A stretch of DNA of 64,000 nt from Rhodonellum sp041748555 (GTDB lineage Bacteria > Bacteroidota > Bacteroidia > Cytophagales > Cyclobacteriaceae): assembly GCA_041748555.1 (NCBI GenBank), contig JBGTDA010000093.1:34510-98509 (forward strand). Reading direction: 5' to 3'. The position numbers were made by a program, and so were the translations under genes. Position 1 is the stretch's first letter; each line of letters opens with the position of its first letter. The notes under the pieces were generated by a model. That model saw only the letters and a program-made list of their open reading frames with translations, ran no database searches and was not told the DNA's origin. This document shows positions 47,840 through 57,414 of the stretch, in pieces.

Positions 47840-50800
47840 ATGAAAAAACAAATTTTACTAACGATCATGACTTTGATGGTTTGTTTGCCACTGCTCGCAC
47901 AGCAGCGGACGATAACCGGAAAAGTGACGGACCAGACTTTAGGAGAAGGAATTCCCGGGGTGACGGTTCAGGTGCGAGGTACGGTAAGAGGTACCGTGAC
48001 GGATATTGACGGAAATTATTCCATAGAAGCAGCCGATGAAGAAACGTTGGTTTTCTCATTTGTGGGTTTCAACTCAGTTTCACAGACGGTGGGAGACAGA
48101 AGTACTGTTGACGTAACATTAAGCGAAGATGTATCCGAACTTGAAGCTGTAGTTGTGGTAGGTTACAGCAGCCAAAGAAAAGCAGATATGACCGGGGCAA
48201 TTGTGGCTGTGGATCTAGATCCCATTAAAGGGCAAAGCATGAGTTCCGGAAATCCCATGCAGGCGCTACAAGGCAGAGTTCCGGGATTATATATCGAAAA
48301 ATCGGGTGATCCTTCAGGAATGAGCAGTAGGGTACTTATCCGAGGCGTTTCTACTTTGGGTAACAATGACCCTCTTTATGTCATTGATGGAGTACCGACC
48401 AAAAGACCCGAAGTTTTTGCAAGCTTAAACCCGGAAGCCATTGAATCCATTCAGGTTCTTAAAGATGCTTCGGCAGCATCTATTTACGGTTCCAGAGCGG
48501 CAAATGGAGTGATTGTAGTCACCACCAAAAACAGATCTGCCGGAGCAGAGACATTGACTGTCTCCATCAATTCAAATTTTTCTGTTCTAACAGAAAAAAA
48601 CCAGCGCTATAATATGTTGAATGCGCAGCAACGTGGTGAGGTATTGTGGAGAGCCTCGGTCAATGACGGTGCCGATCCTACTGGAGGTTACGGAGAAATC
48701 TATGATTTTGACTGGAATATGGATTTCAGTAATCCTGTTCTCAACAGTGTCACCGTAAAACCTTTTGTTGGTGGAAATCAGGATGTCCCTGCGGGAGACA
48801 CTGATTGGCAGGATGTAACTTATGAGACCGGGTATGTATTCAACAATGAAGTATCCGTAACCACAAATTCCGAAAAATCATCCCTGATGATCAATTTGGG
48901 TCATATGAAAAATACAGGAATTCTCAAATATACCGATTACGAAAGGTATACGGCTAGGTTGAATGCAAACACCTATCTTTTCAATGACAAGATCAGGTTT
49001 GGAATGAACACCCAATTCACTACTTCCAATGAAACTTTGGCTTCACGTGATGTGGGAAGTGCCCTTACCCCTGGGCTTGCTATTACCTTGGCTCCTACTA
49101 TTCCCCTTCGGGACTTGAACGGAGATTTTGGCGGACCTATCGGAGCGGGATATTCAGATAGAAACAATCCTGTATTGATGCAGTACATCAACCGATGGGA
49201 TAACAACAGGAGAAACAATTTCTATGGAAATGTCTTTGGAGAATGGTTTATTCTGGAAAATCTTACTTTTAAAACCAGTGTAGGAATTGATTATAGTGCA
49301 TTTCACAGAAAGGATATTGAACCCACCGTCAACAACGGATTTATCACACGTAGCAACAACAGGCTGATTCACGACACCAATGAGTTTTCAAGTCTGGTTT
49401 TCACCAATACTTTGAATTACAAATTGAATGTCGGAGAACACAAGTTTGATGTGTTGATAGGAATGGAATCCATTAGGGATGACTTTTCCAGTATTGTTTC
49501 CATTGCAGATGGATTTGCCGTCGAGACTGAATCCTACTTCGTTCTGGATGCAGCCACCGGATCCAGAACCAACACCGGAAGAGAATCAGGAAGCAGGTTG
49601 ATGTCCCAATTCGGTAAAATAAACTATGGTTTTGGAGATAAATATCTTGCATCCTTTACAGTTCGTAGAGATGGTTCCTCCAGATTCGGCAGAAACAACA
49701 GATACGGCATTTTCCCTGCTGCAACTATAGGCTGGAGATTAAGTGAGGAAGCTTTTTTACAGGATGTCAATTTCCTTTCCGACCTAAAATTCAGGGGAGG
49801 ATATGGAGAAGTAGGAAATCAGGAGATCGGAGATCTTGCCAGATTCGGTTTATATGAATCCCGCTATGGATCCAACCAATCCCAATTTGGTGGAGGATTC
49901 TTTGAGTTTTATTATAATGTGGGGACGGCTTATGACATCAACGGCAATGATACAGGAACTCTTCCATCAGGTTTTGTTTCCATTCAGGCGGAAAATCCTG
50001 ATCTAAAATGGGAAACAACCAAAGAAGTGAATCTTGGTCTTGATTTCAGCTTTTTCAATTTCGCCATCAACGGCTCCTTCGATTATTTCCACAGAAGAAC
50101 CACCGACATCCTCACTAGACCTCCTATTGCATCGGTTATCGGTGAAGGTCAACAAAGGGTCTTGAATGGTGCATCTACAGAAACCCAGGGATGGGAATTA
50201 CTCTTAGGCTATACCAAAAAATTTGACAATGGCTTATCCATGACCATCAATACCAACTTCGGAGCATTTCAGGATAAAATCACCTTTTTGCCCGAAGAAG
50301 TCCGCGCTGCCTTCCCGGGAACAGCCGAAAATTCCATCATCGGACAGTCACAATTTTCCATCTTCGGATTCAGAACAGATGGTTTGTTTCAAAGTCAAGA
50401 AGACGTGAGTTCAAGTCCTACCCAAGTTGGTGCCAGACCGGGAGGGATAAAGTTTGTCGACCTGAACAATGATGGAATAATAGATGCCGATGATAGGGAT
50501 TTTATAGGGAATATCCTTCCGTCTCTGGAGTATGGTATTGGAGTTAACCTCAACTACAAAAACTTTGACTTTGCGATATTCGGGTCGGGAGTGGCAGGAA
50601 GGATTGGACTGGATCCTTACATCTTCTGGAACAATTTTGTACAAGGTCGGGAAAATGCCGGTTTAGGAGTACTCAATGCCTGGACTCCCCAAAATACCGA
50701 CACGGATATTCCGTCACTTTCTCTGGCCTTCAACGATACCCAGACCTCGGATTATCTTTTCAGAAACAATTCCTATTTCAAAATCAGGAATCTTCAGATA

Positions 50801-50989
50801 GGCTATACTTTGCCGGAATCCATTATGAGCGGGGTCTCCGAAGGTGGCAGCATAAGGGCATATTTACAGGGGGAAAACCTGATTTGGTTTACCCCAAAAA
50901 ATTATATCGGTTCAGATCCTGAGCGTACCGATGTAAACAGGATTCCGGTTCCAACTGTATTTTCAGCAGGTCTTAATGTTACTTTCTAA
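47840..50989 (+). CDS. SusC-family TonB-dependent fructan importer
   Basis: A 1049-residue outer-membrane transporter: signal peptide ending PLLAQQ, a carboxypeptidase-regulatory-like domain (about 24-110; ITGKVTDQTLGEGIPGVTV), the plug with VLKDASAASIYGSRAANGV, and the barrel to the C-terminal SAGLNVTF. Length and domain order are standard for SusC. The partner SusD starts 12 bases downstream. With the fructose-type HTCS and GH32 enzyme nearby, the substrate is most likely fructan (levan or inulin) oligosaccharide. The other SusC in the window (2433-5540) is only distantly related. Confidence 0.95.
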   Translation: MKKQILLTIMTLMVCLPLLAQQRTITGKVTDQTLGEGIPGVTVQVRGTVRGTVTDIDGNYSIEAADEETLVFSFVGFNSVSQTVGDRSTVDVTLSEDVSELEAVVVVGYSSQRKADMTGAIVAVDLDPIKGQSMSSGNPMQALQGRVPGLYIEKSGDPSGMSSRVLIRGVSTLGNNDPLYVIDGVPTKRPEVFASLNPEAIESIQVLKDASAASIYGSRAANGVIVVTTKNRSAGAETLTVSINSNFSVLTEKNQRYNMLNAQQRGEVLWRASVNDGADPTGGYGEIYDFDWNMDFSNPVLNSVTVKPFVGGNQDVPAGDTDWQDVTYETGYVFNNEVSVTTNSEKSSLMINLGHMKNTGILKYTDYERYTARLNANTYLFNDKIRFGMNTQFTTSNETLASRDVGSALTPGLAITLAPTIPLRDLNGDFGGPIGAGYSDRNNPVLMQYINRWDNNRRNNFYGNVFGEWFILENLTFKTSVGIDYSAFHRKDIEPTVNNGFITRSNNRLIHDTNEFSSLVFTNTLNYKLNVGEHKFDVLIGMESIRDDFSSIVSIADGFAVETESYFVLDAATGSRTNTGRESGSRLMSQFGKINYGFGDKYLASFTVRRDGSSRFGRNNRYGIFPAATIGWRLSEEAFLQDVNFLSDLKFRGGYGEVGNQEIGDLARFGLYESRYGSNQSQFGGGFFEFYYNVGTAYDINGNDTGTLPSGFVSIQAENPDLKWETTKEVNLGLDFSFFNFAINGSFDYFHRRTTDILTRPPIASVIGEGQQRVLNGASTETQGWELLLGYTKKFDNGLSMTINTNFGAFQDKITFLPEEVRAAFPGTAENSIIGQSQFSIFGFRTDGLFQSQEDVSSSPTQVGARPGGIKFVDLNNDGIIDADDRDFIGNILPSLEYGIGVNLNYKNFDFAIFGSGVAGRIGLDPYIFWNNFVQGRENAGLGVLNAWTPQNTDTDIPSLSLAFNDTQTSDYLFRNNSYFKIRNLQIGYTLPESIMSGVSEGGSIRAYLQGENLIWFTPKNYIGSDPERTDVNRIPVPTVFSAGLNVTF

Positions 50990-51001
50990 ATTTTCGAAAT
51001 C

Positions 51002-52744
51002 ATGAAAAACAACAATTTATATATCATTTTATTAATGGCAATCCTGTTTTTGGGATCCTGTTCAGAAGATTTTCTGGAATACGAGCCTAGAGGACTATTG
51101 TCCAGTGAAAATGTAGCGACTCCTCAGAATGCAGAGGCATTGGTCATCGCGGCTTATGCAGGTATCGGTAATGATGAAATGATAGGCCCCGTTACAAGCA
51201 TGTGGGTTTATGGAAGTGTACGTTCGGATGATGCCTACAAAGGCGGTGGCGGCCGTGGGGATGTTGGTGAGATAGACAGATATGAGCAGTATAATCTTAC
51301 CATCCCTGATCAGGGGGATCTTATGGCTCCAAGAACCTGGACAAACTACTACAAAGCCATTTCTAGAGCAAATTTTGCATTGTCAGTAATAAATGAAATA
51401 CCGGATGCAGATTATGCAGAAAAAGCAATCAGGCAAGCAGAACTCCGGTTTCTAAGAGCACACTCCCATTTTTTACTTAAGGTGCTTTTCAAGAAAATCC
51501 CTTATATCACAGAAGAGCTTTCACAGGAAGAAATTGCTCAGGTGACCAACGATTTGCCGAACGATGAATTATGGAACAAAATCGCTGACGACTTTTTGTT
51601 TGCTTACAACAACCTCCCACAATTTCAGGATGAAGTCGGTAGAGCAAATAAAAATGCTGCGGCTGCTTATTTGGCCAAGCTCCGGTTGTATCAGGCATAT
51701 GAACAGGATGATCAGCATAATGTCATCAACATCAATCCAACCCGACTTGAAGAGGTCATTGCCTATGCAGACGAAGTCGTCGGCAGCCTTGAACCGGATT
51801 TCGGTAACAACTTTCTGCATGGTTTTGATAATGGCCCGGAATCCATTTGGGCTGTACAGTTTTCAATCAATGACGGAACAGTGGTAAGCCGGGTAAGTTA
51901 TGTCACCGGATTGAATTCGCCACATGGCACAGGACTTTACGGCTGTTGCGGATTCCATCTGGCCAGTCATAACATGGTAAATGCCTTTAAGACAAATCCA
52001 AACGGACTACCGCTGCTGGATAATTTCAATGACCAAAGCATCTTTAACACCGTGTTGGCAAACGGCACCTCACCCCTGCCATCGGGAGTGACAGTAGATC
52101 CAAGACTTGACCATACCGTAGGAATTCCGGGAAGACCATTCAAGTATAGAAATACGGTAAATCAGGATGGCGATATGATCTACAATTTTAGCTGGGCCAG
52201 GGATCCCGGAGTGTATGGTTACTTCGGAAATATGAAAGAACAGCAAGCACCGGACTGTTCCTGCTATGTGAAAGAAGGGCCTTTTATAGGAACATCAAAG
52301 AATATAGACTTCATCAGGTATGCCGATGTCCTGCTGTTCAAAGCTGAAGCGCTTATCCAATTAAACAGATGGAATGAAGCACTTCCTATCATCAACGAGA
52401 TCCGGGCAAGGGCAGCAGCAAGTACGGACCGTCCATTGGCTGCCGGAGCGTCCAACATCTATAATGTGGGTCCCTATGCTTCATTCCCTGATAAAGAGTA
52501 TGCCTGGAAAGCCCTTAAGTTTGAAAGAAGACTGGAATTTGCAATGGAAAGTCCCAGGTTTTTTGATCTTGTCAGATGGGGCGAAGCAGCAGAGGTTTTG
52601 AACAGTTATTTGGAAACGGAAAAAGTAAGAAAGGATTTCTTATCCAATGCCCGATTTACCGCAGGAAGGGATGAGTACTACCCCATCCCCCAGCGTGAAA
52701 TTGATTTCACTAAAGGAGTTTATGTTCAGAATTCCGGATATTGA
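51002..52744 (+). CDS. SusD-family fructan-binding surface lipoprotein
   Basis: A 580-residue RagB/SusD lipoprotein with lipobox FLGSC (Cys19) and the opening SEDFLEYEPRGLLSSENV. The TPR-like helical repeats and conserved C-terminal region are visible: FIRYADVLLFKAEALIQLN, ALKFERRLEFAMESPRFFDL and YYPIPQREID. It belongs to the classic PF07980/PF14322 branch, unlike the SusD-like_2 protein at 1001-2416. It pairs with the SusC 12 bases upstream and closes over its extracellular mouth. The strong hairpin downstream separates it from the GH32 gene. Confidence 0.95.
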   Translation: MKNNNLYIILLMAILFLGSCSEDFLEYEPRGLLSSENVATPQNAEALVIAAYAGIGNDEMIGPVTSMWVYGSVRSDDAYKGGGGRGDVGEIDRYEQYNLTIPDQGDLMAPRTWTNYYKAISRANFALSVINEIPDADYAEKAIRQAELRFLRAHSHFLLKVLFKKIPYITEELSQEEIAQVTNDLPNDELWNKIADDFLFAYNNLPQFQDEVGRANKNAAAAYLAKLRLYQAYEQDDQHNVININPTRLEEVIAYADEVVGSLEPDFGNNFLHGFDNGPESIWAVQFSINDGTVVSRVSYVTGLNSPHGTGLYGCCGFHLASHNMVNAFKTNPNGLPLLDNFNDQSIFNTVLANGTSPLPSGVTVDPRLDHTVGIPGRPFKYRNTVNQDGDMIYNFSWARDPGVYGYFGNMKEQQAPDCSCYVKEGPFIGTSKNIDFIRYADVLLFKAEALIQLNRWNEALPIINEIRARAAASTDRPLAAGASNIYNVGPYASFPDKEYAWKALKFERRLEFAMESPRFFDLVRWGEAAEVLNSYLETEKVRKDFLSNARFTAGRDEYYPIPQREIDFTKGVYVQNSGY

Positions 52745-52750
52745 TTTTAG

Positions 52751-52788
52751 CAGCCTTTTGTTCAAACAAACAGCACAAAAGGCTGTAT
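52751..52788 (+). terminator. Terminator-like hairpin after susD
   Basis: CAGCCTTTTGT (52751-52761) pairs with ACAAAAGGCTG (52775-52785). The tail is ATTTATA rather than a pure T-run, so it may terminate only partly or protect the 3' end of the susCD message. Confidence 0.65.
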
Positions 52789-52932
52789 TTATAAGCTAAA
52801 CCAGTATACAGATTGTTCCTTAGATGGATTATTGCTTATTTATACTGTTTTTGAATATTAAGGAAACACCTTATATTCAAATGTATTTAAATTGAAAACT
52901 AAGACTCATTTTAATCCATAACCAATCCCAAA

Positions 52933-54450
52933 ATGATCAAACAAGGAATATATATTTCAGCAATACTTTCGATGGGAATGTTGCTCTTCTGCAATCCGCC
53001 GGTAGCACGGACCATTGGTGAAGCCGATAAGGAATTTGACGAACTTTTCAGGCCTCAGTTTCATTTCACACCGCCATCAAAATGGATGAACGATCCGAAT
53101 GGAATGGTGTATTTTGATGGTGAATATCATTTGTTTTACCAACATAATCCGGATTCCACAGTATGGGGTCCTATGCATTGGGGCCATGCGGTTTCTACGG
53201 ACCTGGTTTATTGGGAGCATCTGCCGATTGCCATAGAACCTGATGAATTGGGGACTATTTTCTCCGGATCAGCCGTAGTGGATATTAAAAACACCAGTGG
53301 ATTGGGTTCTGAAGAAAATCCTGCGATGGTAGCCATTTACACCTATCATAATGCTGAAGCAGAAAGAGCCAACAGGGATGATTACCAGACCCAGGGGATC
53401 GCCTTCAGTACCGACCGAGGCAGAACCTGGAAAAAATACCGGGACAATCCGGTTTTGAGAAACCCCGGAATTAAGGATTTCAGGGATCCCAAAGTTTCCT
53501 GGATAGAAGCCGGTAAGAATGGCGGAAAATGGATTATGACACTAGCCGTCAGGGATAAAATTAGTTTTTACTCCTCTCCTAACCTGATTGACTGGACCCT
53601 CGAGAGCGATTTTAACCCTGATTGGGCGGCATATGGTGGCGTATGGGAATGTCCGGATCTTTTTCCATTGACAGATAAGAATGGAGAAGAAAAGTGGGTG
53701 CTTTTAGTCAGTATTAATCCGGGTGGTCCCAACGAGGGCTCAGCCACACAGTATTTTATTGGAGATTTTGATGGATCAAATTTCACCGTGGAAGGTTCCG
53801 AAGTCAAATGGTTGGATTATGGCGCGGATAATTACGCCGGAGTCACTTGGGCCAATGTTCCTGAAGAAGATGGTAGACAATTATTTATAGGATGGATGAG
53901 CAATTGGCTATATGCCAATGTGGTGCCAACGGAAAATTGGCGTTCTGCCATGACCATTCCAAGGAATCTTGAGTTGGTCAAATCAGGAAATCAATTTATC
54001 GTTGCCTCGAGACCGGTCCAAGAATTGGAAAAACTTAGAACAAGTTCGGAAACCATCAATAGTGACCAATTTGAGTTGAAAGAGGAATTGGTAGAATTTG
54101 AACTTACTCCAGAAGGCGGGGATTTCTCCATAGAATTAAGCAATGATGCCGGAGAGAGAACCATATTGAAAAGAGAGGGAGATTCCCTTATACTGGACAG
54201 GCGCCAATCAGGTCTGACAGACTTTTCAGAAGCTTTTGGAAAAGTACATACTGCACCCATCTTGTTTCCAAAGGTGGAAAAGGTTCATATTTACATGGAT
54301 AGATCTTCACTGGAGGTTTTTGTCAATGATGGTGAATTGGTGATGACGGACATCGTATTTCCGACCAAGCCCTATAATCAGGTAAACCTGAAAGGGTTCC
54401 AAACCCGGAACAATATCCATTACCTCAGTTCTATCCGGGGAAACAGATAA
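52933..54450 (+). CDS. Glycoside hydrolase family 32 (levanase/fructanase)
   Basis: A 505-residue exported fructan hydrolase. It has a signal sequence, then the five-bladed propeller: nucleophile Asp54 in WMNDPNG, transition-state stabiliser Asp185 in FRDPKV, acid/base Glu239 in WECPD. The C-terminal beta-sandwich (from about residue 365) is complete, with IYMDRSSLEVFVNDGE. It cleaves beta-fructosidic bonds of levan, inulin or sucrose; exo- or endo-activity cannot be read from the sequence by eye. A Cys near residue 21 might be a lipobox, but the context (LLFC) is atypical. It has its own upstream gap of 188 bases and lies within the fructan locus. Confidence 0.95.
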   Translation: MIKQGIYISAILSMGMLLFCNPPVARTIGEADKEFDELFRPQFHFTPPSKWMNDPNGMVYFDGEYHLFYQHNPDSTVWGPMHWGHAVSTDLVYWEHLPIAIEPDELGTIFSGSAVVDIKNTSGLGSEENPAMVAIYTYHNAEAERANRDDYQTQGIAFSTDRGRTWKKYRDNPVLRNPGIKDFRDPKVSWIEAGKNGGKWIMTLAVRDKISFYSSPNLIDWTLESDFNPDWAAYGGVWECPDLFPLTDKNGEEKWVLLVSINPGGPNEGSATQYFIGDFDGSNFTVEGSEVKWLDYGADNYAGVTWANVPEEDGRQLFIGWMSNWLYANVVPTENWRSAMTIPRNLELVKSGNQFIVASRPVQELEKLRTSSETINSDQFELKEELVEFELTPEGGDFSIELSNDAGERTILKREGDSLILDRRQSGLTDFSEAFGKVHTAPILFPKVEKVHIYMDRSSLEVFVNDGELVMTDIVFPTKPYNQVNLKGFQTRNNIHYLSSIRGNR

Positions 54451-54464
54451 TTCACTTTTAAAGC

Positions 54465-54533
54465 AATCCTTCCTTCCATATTCCGCTGATTGTTTGCCAA
54501 TAGCATTGCTGAGTTAGCGGGAAGGATTCTTTT
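54465..54533 (+). terminator. Long hairpin, likely terminator of the GH32 gene
   Basis: AATCCTTC (54465-54472) pairs with GAAGGATT (54521-54528) and an inner CCGCT (54483-54487) with AGCGG (54516-54520), followed by CTTTT. It lies 15 bases past the GH32 stop. The stem has an asymmetric bulge of about 10 bases. Confidence 0.55.
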
Positions 54534-54628
54534 ACCCGAACTTTCCATATTTGCCATTTATGATTTGTAAAGTTTTGAAATTCATAACTTCTCCTTAGTT
54601 TTAGCTTCCAACCCGTTAATCTTATTTT

Positions 54629-55972
54629 ATGCAAAGCAAAAATTACGTTCTTTTTCTTTCGATAACAGCCGCACTGGGTGGTTTTTTATTCGGATTTGAT
54701 ACGGCTGTGATCTCGGGAGCAGAGCGGGATATCCAACAACTATGGCAGCTCAGTGATTTAAGCCATGGGCTTGCCGTGGCGATGGCACTTTACGGTACTG
54801 TGTTGGGAGCACTTTTTGGAGGCATACCTGCCGACCGTTTTGGTCGCAAAACCTCCTTGCTTTGGATCGGATTATTTTATTTGATCTCGGCCATCGGATC
54901 AGCCATTGCACCGGAAGTGATTTCATTTATGTTTTTTAGGTTTATTGGTGGATTGGGTGTAGGTGCTTCCTCAGTGGTAGCTCCGATGTATATCAGTGAA
55001 ATCGCCCCGGCAAAAAGGCGAGGTCAGCTGGTGGCTCTGTACCAATTTAACATTGTTTTCGGCATTTTGATGGCCTATTTTTCCAATTACCTGATAGGAA
55101 CAGCTGATCTTGATCAAGCCTGGCGCTGGATGTTAGGTGTTGAAGCTATTCCAGCATTGATCTACAGTGCCTTGATTTTCAAGGTACCAAAAAGCCCAAG
55201 GTGGTTGATTACCAAACGGAATGATTTTGAAGGAGCTAGGGCAATTCTAACAAAAACAGATCCCGAAGGAGTGGATGAAGCCATCACGCTTGCTATAGAG
55301 GAAAGCCGGGAAATCAGGGAGAAATCAGGATTTGGAACGCTTTTCCTTCCCAAATTTTCAAGTACTACCCTACTTGCTATCCTGATGGCCTTTTTCAATC
55401 AAATGTCAGGAATCAATGCCATCATTTATTTTGCCCCGCGAATTTTCGAGTCTGCCGGCATCTCCACCGAAGATGCTTTGTTTTCTACCATTGGAATTGG
55501 TGTAATCAATATTATGGCTACCATGCTTGGACTTTACCTGATCGATCGCATCGGGCGTAAGATGCTGATGTACATAGGTTCGGTAGGCTATATTATTTCT
55601 CTTTCTCTGATGGCCTACAGTTATTTTGGCGGAGCTATTGACAGTTCGCTTTTACCCTACTTTGTATTTGCGTTTATTGCTTCGCATGCCATTGGTCAGG
55701 GAGCTGTAATCTGGGTATTTATTTCAGAAATTTTCCCCAATGAGCTACGGGCCTATGGACAGTCCATCGGTTGTTTTACACATTGGATACTGGCAGCATT
55801 GATTGCCAATGTATTTCCGTTCTTTGCAAGTGCCTTCGGAGCGGGAAGTATATTCGCGTTCTTTGCGCTGATGATGGTTTTACAGCTCCTTTGGGTGGCC
55901 TTCAAAATGCCGGAAACCAAAGGTAAGTCTTTAGAAGAAATTCAAAAACAACTCCAGAATGTCCATGGCTAA
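54629..55972 (+). CDS. MFS sugar porter, second copy of the fructan locus
   Basis: A 447-residue inner-membrane hexose symporter, clearly a paralogue of the one at 46447 (GGFLFGFDTAVISGAE, DRFGRKTSLLWIG, KSPRWLITKRN, QMSGINAIIYFAPRIFE, PETKGKSLEEIQ). Helix signatures are complete. The fructokinase gene starts inside its last codons (14-base overlap), so transport and phosphorylation are co-expressed. This copy is therefore the stronger candidate for fructose uptake, while the other may serve glucose, sucrose or another product. Confidence 0.92.
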   Translation: MQSKNYVLFLSITAALGGFLFGFDTAVISGAERDIQQLWQLSDLSHGLAVAMALYGTVLGALFGGIPADRFGRKTSLLWIGLFYLISAIGSAIAPEVISFMFFRFIGGLGVGASSVVAPMYISEIAPAKRRGQLVALYQFNIVFGILMAYFSNYLIGTADLDQAWRWMLGVEAIPALIYSALIFKVPKSPRWLITKRNDFEGARAILTKTDPEGVDEAITLAIEESREIREKSGFGTLFLPKFSSTTLLAILMAFFNQMSGINAIIYFAPRIFESAGISTEDALFSTIGIGVINIMATMLGLYLIDRIGRKMLMYIGSVGYIISLSLMAYSYFGGAIDSSLLPYFVFAFIASHAIGQGAVIWVFISEIFPNELRAYGQSIGCFTHWILAALIANVFPFFASAFGAGSIFAFFALMMVLQLLWVAFKMPETKGKSLEEIQKQLQNVHG

Positions 55973-56921
55973 AAAAGTAATTAGCTTCGGAGAAATGTTG
56001 TGGGATTGCTTTCCCGATTATGATATTGCAGGAGGAGCACCCATGAACGTAGCCCTTAACCTGAAACAACTTGGGCTCGATATCCAAATGATATCCAGGA
56101 TCGGAAAGGATGAATACGGACAAAAATTAAAAGCATTTGTACAATCTTTTGGATTGCCAACAGTTTTGGTTCAGGTGGATGACACCCATATGACCGGGAA
56201 AGTTATTGTTGACAACAAGGACAAAGAAAACATCAAATATGACATTGTGTCTCCCGTTGCCTGGGATTTTATAGAACTAACCTCCGAAAACAAAAATGCA
56301 GTTGCACAAGCAGATGCATTTATCTTCGGTAGCCTTGCCATCCGCAACAACAGGAGTTGGGAAACACTTTTCAAGCTTCTCCACATTCCAACTTTAAAGA
56401 TTTTTGACATCAATCTCAGAGCACCTTACTTTGATTTTGAAAAAATCGAAATCATTTTTGGATATACGGATATACTCAAGGTCAATGAAGAAGAGCTTCA
56501 GATTGTAGCGGACCATTTTGGGATAGCCTCAGGAATAACCTTTGAGGTCTCTGCTCAGAAAGGTGGTAAGGATTCGAGCAGCAAACCGACCTCGAAGGTT
56601 TCCGATACTACACGGGAATTATGCGCCTTCCTTTCCAAACATTTTCCTATCAAAATGATCTGTATTACCTTGGGAAGCAGAGGGGCATTGATTTATCAGA
56701 ATGATAATTTTACCCGACACCATGGATATAAAGTACAGGTGGAAGACACCGTTGGCTCGGGAGATGCTTTTCTAAGTGGCTTCGTCAAAACATACCTGGA
56801 AGAAAAATCACTTTCCGAAATCCTTGACTTTTCCTGCGCAATGGGAGCATTTGTCGCTACCAAAAGAGGGGGAACACCGAGATATGGGATTGAGGATGTG
56901 GGGAAAACAGTAAATCTTTAA
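55959..56921 (+). CDS. PfkB-family carbohydrate kinase (fructokinase)
   Basis: A 320-residue cytoplasmic ribokinase-fold kinase that should phosphorylate fructose for entry into glycolysis. The N-terminal GGAPMNVALNLKQLG substrate motif and the C-terminal VEDTVGSGDAFLSGF motif with the catalytic Asp are intact. The overlap of 14 bases with the MFS gene supports translation coupling. A second Met two codons later (55965) is an alternative start. It completes the pathway from fructan to phosphorylated sugar. Confidence 0.92.
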   Translation: MSMAKKVISFGEMLWDCFPDYDIAGGAPMNVALNLKQLGLDIQMISRIGKDEYGQKLKAFVQSFGLPTVLVQVDDTHMTGKVIVDNKDKENIKYDIVSPVAWDFIELTSENKNAVAQADAFIFGSLAIRNNRSWETLFKLLHIPTLKIFDINLRAPYFDFEKIEIIFGYTDILKVNEEELQIVADHFGIASGITFEVSAQKGGKDSSSKPTSKVSDTTRELCAFLSKHFPIKMICITLGSRGALIYQNDNFTRHHGYKVQVEDTVGSGDAFLSGFVKTYLEEKSLSEILDFSCAMGAFVATKRGGTPRYGIEDVGKTVNL

Positions 56922-56946
56922 GCACTCGCAAACAAAATCTGTAATT

Positions 56947-56970
56947 GCCTCACAATATTTTTTTGAGGCG
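56947..56970. terminator. Weak hairpin between convergent fructokinase and HIT genes
   Basis: GCCTCA (56947-56952) pairs with TGAGGC (56964-56969) around a T-rich loop. No long T-run follows in either direction, so it is a weak candidate. Confidence 0.4.
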
Positions 56971-56974
56971 TTTA

Positions 56975-57367
56975 CTACAAGCCTGCCCTGATTTTTTCAG
57001 CTATTTCTGAGAGTTCTTCCTTGCTGAGTTTCAGTTTGGATTGGGAGAAATTGATGTCACTGATACTATTCAATGGCACCAAATGGACATGGACATGGGG
57101 AACTTCAAGTCCAATGACAGCTACTCCTACACGGGTGCATTTAATGGTTTTTTCAATTGCTTTGGCCACTTTTTTGGAGAAAACATGAAGACCGGCCAGT
57201 ACTTCATCTTCCAGGTCAAAAATATAATCCGTTTCTTTTTTGGGAACTACCAAAACGTGCCCTTTGACCAAGGGTTGAATATCTAAAAACGCAATATAAT
57301 GGTCATCCTCCGCAATGATATGTCCGGGAATTTCTCTGTTGATGATTTTTGTGAATATTGATGCCAT
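56975..57367 (-). CDS. HIT-family nucleotide hydrolase/transferase
   Basis: A 130-residue HINT/HIT protein that hydrolyses AMP-linked substrates. The histidine triad is HVHVHLVPL near residue 100, and the opening FTKIINREIPGHIIAEDDHY is typical for bacterial HINT proteins. The greA terminator lies between it and greA upstream on the same strand, so it is probably transcribed separately or by read-through. The greA-HIT order is common in Bacteroidota. Confidence 0.93.
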   Translation of the reverse strand: MASIFTKIINREIPGHIIAEDDHYIAFLDIQPLVKGHVLVVPKKETDYIFDLEDEVLAGLHVFSKKVAKAIEKTIKCTRVGVAVIGLEVPHVHVHLVPLNSISDINFSQSKLKLSKEELSEIAEKIRAGL

Positions 57368-57372
57368 AGCTG

Positions 57373-57406
57373 TAAAAAAAAATCCCGAAAGAGAACTATC
57401 GGGATT
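57373..57406 (-). terminator. Rho-independent terminator of greA
   Basis: AATCCCGA (57381-57388) pairs with TCGGGATT (57399-57406). On the minus strand the stem is followed by a run of nine T. It lies between the greA stop (57415) and the HIT start. Confidence 0.88.
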
Positions 57407-57414
57407 GAGTATTA

